The notes under the pieces are model-generated. The model searched no databases. It was not told the DNA's origin and saw only the letters and a program-made list of their open reading frames with translations. Positions 4,810-9,568 of a stretch of 9,568 bases of DNA are shown in pieces. This stretch comes from Vitreoscilla sp. (GTDB lineage: Bacteria > Pseudomonadota > Gammaproteobacteria > Burkholderiales > Burkholderiaceae): NCBI GenBank assembly GCA_014378125.1, contig JACMOG010000207.1, positions 1 through 9,568 on the forward strand, in the 5' to 3' direction. The first letter of the stretch is position 1; every line of letters begins with the position of its first letter. A program made the position numbers and the translations under genes.

Positions 4810-7640
4810 GCGGCCAGGCGCCGCGCGCGAGCCAGGCGCGGGCTGTCCGGCGCCTGGTCTTTCAGGTCGTCGAGCGCGGCCGCCGCCTGGGCCCGGGCGT
4901 CGGCGGCCCGACCCAGCGCCAGCAGGATCTCCGCGCGATCCATGGCCGACTCCGCCCGTTCGACCAATGACGGGAAGCGATCCGGCACGCCCTGCGCCAG
5001 CGCCAGCGCGCGTGCCGCCTCTGCGCGGTCGCCCAGGCGAGCGCTGGCCAGTGCCAGCAGCTCGTTGGCCTCGCGCCAGCCCATGCCGGAGGTGGCATGC
5101 AGCCCGTCGAACAGCGTGACCAGGCCGCGCGCCGTGGCGCGGGCGGCGACGGCGTCGCCGGTGGCGAGTTCGGAGCGTGCGACGAGGGCCAGCACCTTCG
5201 TCCAGCCCGGGCTGGGGACGTCGGGCTCTTGCCAATGGGCCCGGACCTGGTCAATGAAGGCCCGGGCCTCCGTGGCGCGCGTCAGCAGCAGCAGCATGCG
5301 TGCCTTGTCGAACTGCAGGGGTGCGCGGCGGCTGCCCGGTTCCGACCGCGCCAGGACCCCATCGACGGAAGCGAACAGCGTGGGCGCCGCGTCGACGTCG
5401 CCCGCCATCCACGCGACCCGCAAGCGCGAGCGGTCCAGGCGCTCGGCAGCGCCGGACGACGTGGGCGACAGGCGCGCAGCCTGTTCGTCGAGCAGCCGGC
5501 GCGCCTCCGCGTAGCGGCCTTGCGAAGCGACCGCGACGGCCATCCGGCCGATCACCGAGTTCACCACCAGGCCCTGTCGCCCCGAACTGGGCAGCGCCAC
5601 GTCCAAGGCCCGGCGCAGAACGGCTTGCGCGTCGGCGGGCTGGCCGGCGGCGAGCAGGGCGTCGCCCAGTTGGGAACGACTCTCGATCCGCTCGTCCTCG
5701 TCCGCCGTGGGCCGCTCCCGAATCACGTTCGCCCGGCGCGCGTAAGCCAGGCTGGCGGACTCGTCGTAGGCCTCCCAGAGAAAGCTCAGCTCGGTGTCGA
5801 CCTGGCCTTCCAGCCTGCCCCCGGGCTGGTAGCGCACGATGTCGTGCTCGACGCGCTCGAGCGTGGCCTGTGCCTCGACGCGCCTGCCCAGGACGACCAG
5901 CAGGAATCCGAGGTTGTACCGGCCCTCGAAACGCAGGCGTTGCATCTCGGCATCGTCGGGCGCGGCGTCTGCGCGCGCGATTCCCTCGCGCATGATCGCC
6001 TCGCACTCCCGGTGGCGGCGCAGCGTGCACAGGTTGAGGGCCTGGGTGAAGAAGGCCTCCACGGCGTGATGGGGCTCGCCGCCGTGTTCGCGCAGCAGCG
6101 ACAGGTAGCGACGACCCACCTCGACCGTGCTCTCGTAGTCGTCCATCTGGCTCAATTGCCGCATGACGGCCCCCAGCAGGGCGCCGACCTGTTCGGGCGA
6201 GTCGGCGCGTCGAGTCGCGAACTCGTCGAGCTTGGCCAGCAGCGCCGGGCGCACCGCATGCGGCTTGCCCATTTGCGCGGGCTCGTCGGTGGCCATCGCC
6301 GAGATGCGCATCATGGTCTCGACGTAGAGATCGCGCACGACGCCCAGGTTGGCCAACTCCGACGACGCGCGGGCGGCCTGGCGGCGCGCCTCCAGGGCCT
6401 GTTCCCGCGCGACATGGGTCTGCCACAGCGAAACGCCCGTGCCGACCACGATGGACATCGCCACGACCGCGGCCATCGCCACGCCCACGCGGTGGCGGCG
6501 CACGAACTTCAACGTCCGATAACCGGCGCTCGCCGGCCGGGCGCGCACCGGCTCGCCCTCCAGGTGGCGCCGGATGTCCTGCGCGAAGGCGTCGGCGCCG
6601 GGGTAGCGGCGAGCGACCTCCTTCTCGAGTGCCCGGCCCAGCATCGCGTCGATGTCGCCGCGCAGCGCCCTTTGCAGCGCCGGGGTGCCCGCGACGTCGC
6701 TGGCGCGCGGCGAATCGACGTCGGCGATCGCCTGGGCCAGCGAGAGGGGATGGCGGTCGAGGCGATACGGCCGCTGCCGCGCCAGCAGCTCGTAGGCGAC
6801 CACGCCCAGGCTGTAGACGTCGCTGGCCGTGCCCAGCGGCTCGCCGCGAATCTGTTCGGGACTCGCGTAGTCCAACGTCAGCGCGCGGCCGCCCACCTCG
6901 GTCAATTCGGAGTCGCCGGCCGAGCCGTCGTCGACCAGCCTGGCGATGCCGAAGTCCAGCAGCATGGTCTGGCCGTCCTGCGTCACCAGGATGTTGGCGG
7001 GCTTCAGGTCGCGGTGCACCACCAGCCGCTGGTGCGCGTGGGCTACCGCCGCCAGCACCTGCAGCAACAGTTCGAGACGCTCGCGCAGCGGCAGGTCGCG
7101 TTTCGCGCACCAGGTGTCTATGCGTTCGCCGTCGACGTATTCCATCGCGATCCACGGGCGGCCGTGGGCATCCAGGCCGGTGTCGTACAGGCGAGCGATG
7201 TGCGGGTGCGCCAGGCCGGCGAGGATCTCGCGCTCGCGCGCCAGGCGCTCGGCGAAGGCGTCGCCCCACACGGCGTGCGGCAGCTTCAGCGCCACCGGCC
7301 GGCTCAGCAGGCCGTCGATGCGTTCGGCGAGCCAGACGCTGCCCATGCCGCCGCGGCCGAGTTCGCGCACGAGACGATAGGGGCCGACTTCAAACCCGGC
7401 GGCGAGGGCCTCGGCCGGCTCTTCCGGCGGCAACGGGATGTGCGGCAGCGTCTCGAGAAAGCCGGCCGATCCGATTCGCGCGTTGGTCCGCAGCAGTTCG
7501 GCCAGCGCCTCCCGATGCGTGCTGTCGGCGCCCTGCAGTCCGGCCAACCAGCCAGATTGCGCGTCCGCCGGCAGTTGCAGCGCCTCGTCGAGGAGGCGGT
7601 TCAACTCGGGCCAATCGGGATACGACAACAGATCGACCAT
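4806..7640 (-). CDS. Membrane-anchored Ser/Thr protein kinase with TPR-like C-terminal region
   Basis: The 944-residue product is a Hanks-type (PknB-like) kinase. The N-terminal segment (about 8-63, WPELNRLLDEALQLP) is the usual lead-in of this proteobacterial family. The kinase domain (about 88-360) has all key residues: the glycine loop GRGGMGSV (95-102), the ATP-binding Lys119 in VALK, HRDLKPAN (209-216, catalytic Asp211), DFG (229-231) and YASPEQ (258-263). After basic RRHR (381-384), one hydrophobic helix (about 385-406) crosses the inner membrane, so the kinase should face the cytoplasm. A short coiled coil (about 410-430) and a long alanine-rich helical TPR-like region to the C-terminus should lie in the periplasm. 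The substrate is unknown. The ATG at 7640 matches the family N-terminus but has only a weak ribosome site. Such genes often follow an ECF sigma gene; here only a possible relic is upstream. Confidence 0.92.
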   Translation of the reverse strand: MVDLLSYPDWPELNRLLDEALQLPADAQSGWLAGLQGADSTHREALAELLRTNARIGSAGFLETLPHIPLPPEEPAEALAAGFEVGPYRLVRELGRGGMGSVWLAERIDGLLSRPVALKLPHAVWGDAFAERLAREREILAGLAHPHIARLYDTGLDAHGRPWIAMEYVDGERIDTWCAKRDLPLRERLELLLQVLAAVAHAHQRLVVHRDLKPANILVTQDGQTMLLDFGIARLVDDGSAGDSELTEVGGRALTLDYASPEQIRGEPLGTASDVYSLGVVAYELLARQRPYRLDRHPLSLAQAIADVDSPRASDVAGTPALQRALRGDIDAMLGRALEKEVARRYPGADAFAQDIRRHLEGEPVRARPASAGYRTLKFVRRHRVGVAMAAVVAMSIVVGTGVSLWQTHVAREQALEARRQAARASSELANLGVVRDLYVETMMRISAMATDEPAQMGKPHAVRPALLAKLDEFATRRADSPEQVGALLGAVMRQLSQMDDYESTVEVGRRYLSLLREHGGEPHHAVEAFFTQALNLCTLRRHRECEAIMREGIARADAAPDDAEMQRLRFEGRYNLGFLLVVLGRRVEAQATLERVEHDIVRYQPGGRLEGQVDTELSFLWEAYDESASLAYARRANVIRERPTADEDERIESRSQLGDALLAAGQPADAQAVLRRALDVALPSSGRQGLVVNSVIGRMAVAVASQGRYAEARRLLDEQAARLSPTSSGAAERLDRSRLRVAWMAGDVDAAPTLFASVDGVLARSEPGSRRAPLQFDKARMLLLLTRATEARAFIDQVRAHWQEPDVPSPGWTKVLALVARSELATGDAVAARATARGLVTLFDGLHATSGMGWREANELLALASARLGDRAEAARALALAQGVPDRFPSLVERAESAMDRAEILLALGRAADARAQAAAALDDLKDQAPDSPRLARARRLAA
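4814..4857. repeat. Perfect 9-bp inverted repeat just after the dnaB stop
   Basis: CCAGGCGCC (4814-4822) and GGCGCCTGG (4849-4857) are perfect complements 26 bases apart. The repeat begins four bases after the dnaB stop codon and lies inside the 3' coding end of the opposite-strand kinase gene. No T-tract follows, so efficient intrinsic termination is not expected, but the stem could define or protect the dnaB mRNA 3' end. Confidence 0.45.
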
Positions 7641-7893
7641 GGGATGACCGGGAACGCGATGCTCGTGATCTTGCCTGAAACGGCAGGCGCGGCATGCAAC
7701 GCCTCATCTCGGCGCTGTCACACCGGCGTCGCGGACGGATCGGACACTGGCGTCATGAGCTCCCTCCTCCAGCAGACGCTGCGCAGCGTGCGCCACGATC
7801 GCAATCTCCAGGACGCCTTGTTATGCACGGCATGCTGGCTGGCCTTCGCCAGGGCCGGCGTCGCCTCCGTGGCCTTGCCGGGGTAACGCGGGT
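7641..7893 (-). other. Gap between trehalase and kinase, possible relic of an ECF sigma factor gene end
   Basis: No intact gene is seen here. On the - strand, one frame just past the trehalase stop reads ATEATPALAKASQHAVHN and then SWRTLRS. This resembles sigma region 4 of ECF factors (EVA-ALGVSQ-TV followed by a DWR-AR-type helix). A shift of frame then gives RLLEEGAHD, another plausible ECF tail. ECF sigma genes commonly precede kinases of this family, so position supports the reading, but the match is by eye and short. A strong Shine-Dalgarno-like GGAGGAGGGA (- strand, near 7760) precedes an ATG that opens only 12 codons (MTPVSDPSATPV). A CTGGC/GCCAG hairpin lies at 7839-7852. The kinase promoter was not recognised. 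Confidence 0.3.
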
Positions 7894-9470
7894 TCAGCGC
7901 ACGCAGCGCGTGAGCGCGTCGCGCACCGGTACGGCCTGGTCGCCTTCGCGCTCCGCCATCATCCGCAGCGCCACGCCGTTCGACCAGCCGAAGCCGTCCT
8001 GCAACGGATATTCGCCTCCGCCGCCCGCCCCGCCGGAGCCGTCGACCACGTACTTCTCGACCAGCTTGTGCTCGCTGGCGTACACGCTCTCGACGCTGGC
8101 CAGGAAGCGCGCGTCGATGGCCTGGGCGAGGGCGGGGCGGCCGTAGCGTCGGGCGGCCTGGTCGGCGATCCATTGCAGCGGCGCCCAGCCGTTCGGGGCG
8201 TCCCATTGCTGGCCGGTGCGCACGGTCGTCGTCGCGAGGCCGCCCGGCTGCAGCAGCGCGCACTCGGCGGTGCGCAGCGTGCGGAGGGCGCGGCCTCTTG
8301 GCGCGGCACCCACGAAAAGCGGATAGAGCATGGCGGCGGTCTTGCCGTCGCGCAGCTTGCCCAGCCGCCAGTCGTAGTCGGTGTAATACCCGCCGGGGTG
8401 CCACAGGTGACGTTCGATCGCCGCCACTCGCCGCCTGGCGAGTCCGTCGAATTCCGCGGCGCAGGCCGGGTCGCCGGCGAGCGTGCAGCTCTTGCCGATG
8501 GCGCGTTCGAGTTCGACCATCAGCGAGTTGAGGTCGACCGGAACGATGGCGGTGGTGCGGATCGTCGCGATGGTGCGGCCGTCGCCGAACCAGCGCGAGC
8601 TGAAGTCCCAGCCGCTCTCGGCGGCCGCGCGCAGGTCGCGCCACACCTCCGCCTGCGGGCGCTGCGGCGCCTGCCTGGCGGTCTGCACGTCCTGCAGCCA
8701 GGACTCGGGGCGCGGCGTGTCCTCGTCGTCCCACCAGCGGTTGAGCAGCGCGCCGTCGGGCAGCCTGACGACGTTGGCGGCCGCCTGTCCGGGCCTCAGC
8801 GTGTCCGCCCCGCGCATCCAGTACGCGTGCTCCTTGCGCATCTGCGGCAGCCATCTCGCGAGCACGGCATCGCCTTCGCGCGCCGCCGCGAGCTCCACCA
8901 TCAGCGCGAAGAACGGCGGCTGGGAACGGCTCAGGTAGTAGCTGCGGTTGCCGTTCGGCACATGGCCGAAGCGGTCGATCTCGGAGGCGAAGTTCTCGAT
9001 CATGTCGTCGACGAGATCCTCGCGGCCGCCCGGCACGACGTAGGGCCTGGGCAGCGGCAACAGCGAGCCGTTGCGAGGCACTTCGGCGCTGTCGCGAGTG
9101 AGCGCGGGCACAGCCACGCGATGTGCTCGCGCAGGCCCTGGCCCTCGGGCGGGCTCACCGGCGTGTCGACGGGCGGCGTGAAGTGCGCGTCGTCGAAGGC
9201 CTTCAGCGAGAAGCCGGGCTGGTCGCGCTGTGCGCGGTAGCTCGCGAGGATGGCCGCGGGGTCGTCGTCCCGCGGCGTGGCATCCGCGAAGCTCTTCTGG
9301 TCGGGATACAGCTGCGCGGACTGCACAGCCACGAAGAGCTCGGCGTAGAGCCGGTCCGGCGCGGCGGGCCAGGCCGGCGCGGACGCGCGCTGCGCCGCGG
9401 CGGGCAGGGCGGCGGCCAGGGCGAAGGCGACGCACAGTGTCCAGGCACGGACGTGGGAACGGAAGTTCAT
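7894..9470 (-). pseudogene. treA: Periplasmic trehalase (GH37), frameshifted and internally deleted
   Basis: Intact GH37 trehalase hydrolyses trehalose to two glucose molecules, here in the periplasm. From the ATG at 9470, [20 protein letters not shown] is a signal peptide with likely cleavage at PAAAQ. The family N-terminus follows ([20 protein letters not shown]). At 9108/9109 one base is missing: LREHIAWL is in one frame, and [11 protein letters not shown] continues in another. The second lesion is in PYVVPGGR, which runs directly into [12 protein letters not shown]. The usual FRE-YYWDSYFTMLGL-SGR segment, about 21 residues including most of trehalase signature 1 and its substrate-contacting Trp-Asp, is gone. 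Downstream everything is well kept: [30 protein letters not shown] (acid Asp codon 8605-8607), signature 2 [13 protein letters not shown], and [14 protein letters not shown] (Glu codon 8011-8013). With both lesions restored the length would be near 545 residues, as expected for TreA. A working enzyme is unlikely. Confidence 0.88.
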
Positions 9471-9513
9471 CGGGCAAGCGTGCAGTGGCAGCCGACGTTC
9501 GCGTGCCGAAGAC

Positions 9514-9568
9514 TCAATCGCGCAGGCCGGCACGGCGGCGCACTGTCTCCAGCGCCAGCGGGCGGGCC
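9514..9568 (-). CDS. 3' end of an unidentified gene, cut by the window edge
   Basis: Read on the - strand from the window edge, one frame gives ARPLALETVRRRAGLRD and then TGA (complement of 9514-9516). The amphipathic Arg- and Leu-rich tail looks like a genuine protein C-terminus, and the stop lies 43 bp before the trehalase ATG, a spacing expected of a co-directional neighbour. Only 17 codons are visible, so the family cannot be named. It could also be chance. Confidence 0.35.
   Translation of the reverse strand, partial: ARPLALETVRRRAGLRD

Noticed and set aside
2323..5235. A 970-codon open frame on the - strand across dnaB
   Set aside because: It mirrors the dnaB codons, is extremely rich in Arg, Gly, Ala and His, and has no recognisable domain. 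It is a high-GC shadow of dnaB and the start of the convergent gene region.
5097..7886. A 929-codon + strand open frame opposite the kinase
   Set aside because: Its composition (Gln, Arg, His, Ala, Val) and lack of domains mark it as the antisense shadow of the kinase gene, which has complete catalytic motifs.
9100..9120. Programmed ribosomal frameshift in the trehalase gene
   Set aside because: No slippery heptamer or stimulatory structure is apparent, the family is normally one frame, and a second inactivating deletion exists nearby.
8068..9240. A 390-codon + strand open frame opposite the trehalase
   Set aside because: Antisense shadow with no family features; the opposite strand matches GH37 trehalase throughout.
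1..9568. CRISPR arrays, tRNA or rRNA genes, insertion sequence ends
   Set aside because: None was seen: no regularly spaced repeats, no cloverleaf-like sequence, and no transposase or terminal inverted repeats. The only mobile element found is the intein.

Overview
The window is GC-rich DNA from a betaproteobacterium, most likely of the order Burkholderiales. The main evidence is the gene order rpsF-priB-rpsR-rplI-dnaB, with primosomal priB between the genes for ribosomal proteins S6 and S18. The high GC content, the TPR-type Ser/Thr kinase and the periplasmic trehalase also fit. The species cannot be named from this sequence alone.

Left part (1-1751, + strand) is a ribosomal protein operon. 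It has an extended -10 promoter near 73-81, a structured leader of about 110 nt, then rpsF, priB, rpsR and rplI. It ends at a textbook intrinsic terminator (1727-1751). Between this terminator and dnaB lies a short ankyrin-repeat gene (about 1797-2213). Its 5' end looks damaged: the expected N-terminus sits in another frame.

Centre (2332-4809, + strand) is dnaB, the replicative helicase. Its Walker A motif is split by a 353-residue intein (3040-4098), which divides the helicase into two 236-residue exteins. The intein starts with Ala instead of Cys or Ser and carries the Trp/Cys/Thr triplet (W66, C333, T351) of class 3 inteins. It also contains both LAGLIDADG motifs of a homing endonuclease. 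The helicase has no complete ATP-binding loop until the intein splices out. This is the most interesting object in the window.

Right part (4806-9568, - strand) converges on dnaB with overlapping stop codons. It holds a 944-residue membrane-anchored Ser/Thr kinase with a large TPR-like C-terminal region. Upstream of the kinase is a 253-bp gap that may hold the decayed 3' end of an ECF sigma factor gene. Next comes a periplasmic trehalase gene broken by two lesions: a one-base deletion near 9108/9109, and loss of about 21 codons near 9021 that removes most of trehalase signature 1. The last 55 bases appear to hold the 3' end of another - strand gene.

The first half is conserved translation and replication machinery carrying a selfish element. 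The second half is accessory DNA showing decay. All three candidate disruptions (ankyrin, sigma relic, trehalase) lie in the accessory parts. The ribosomal genes, dnaB and the kinase read through cleanly, which argues against poor sequence quality overall, though single-base errors cannot be excluded.
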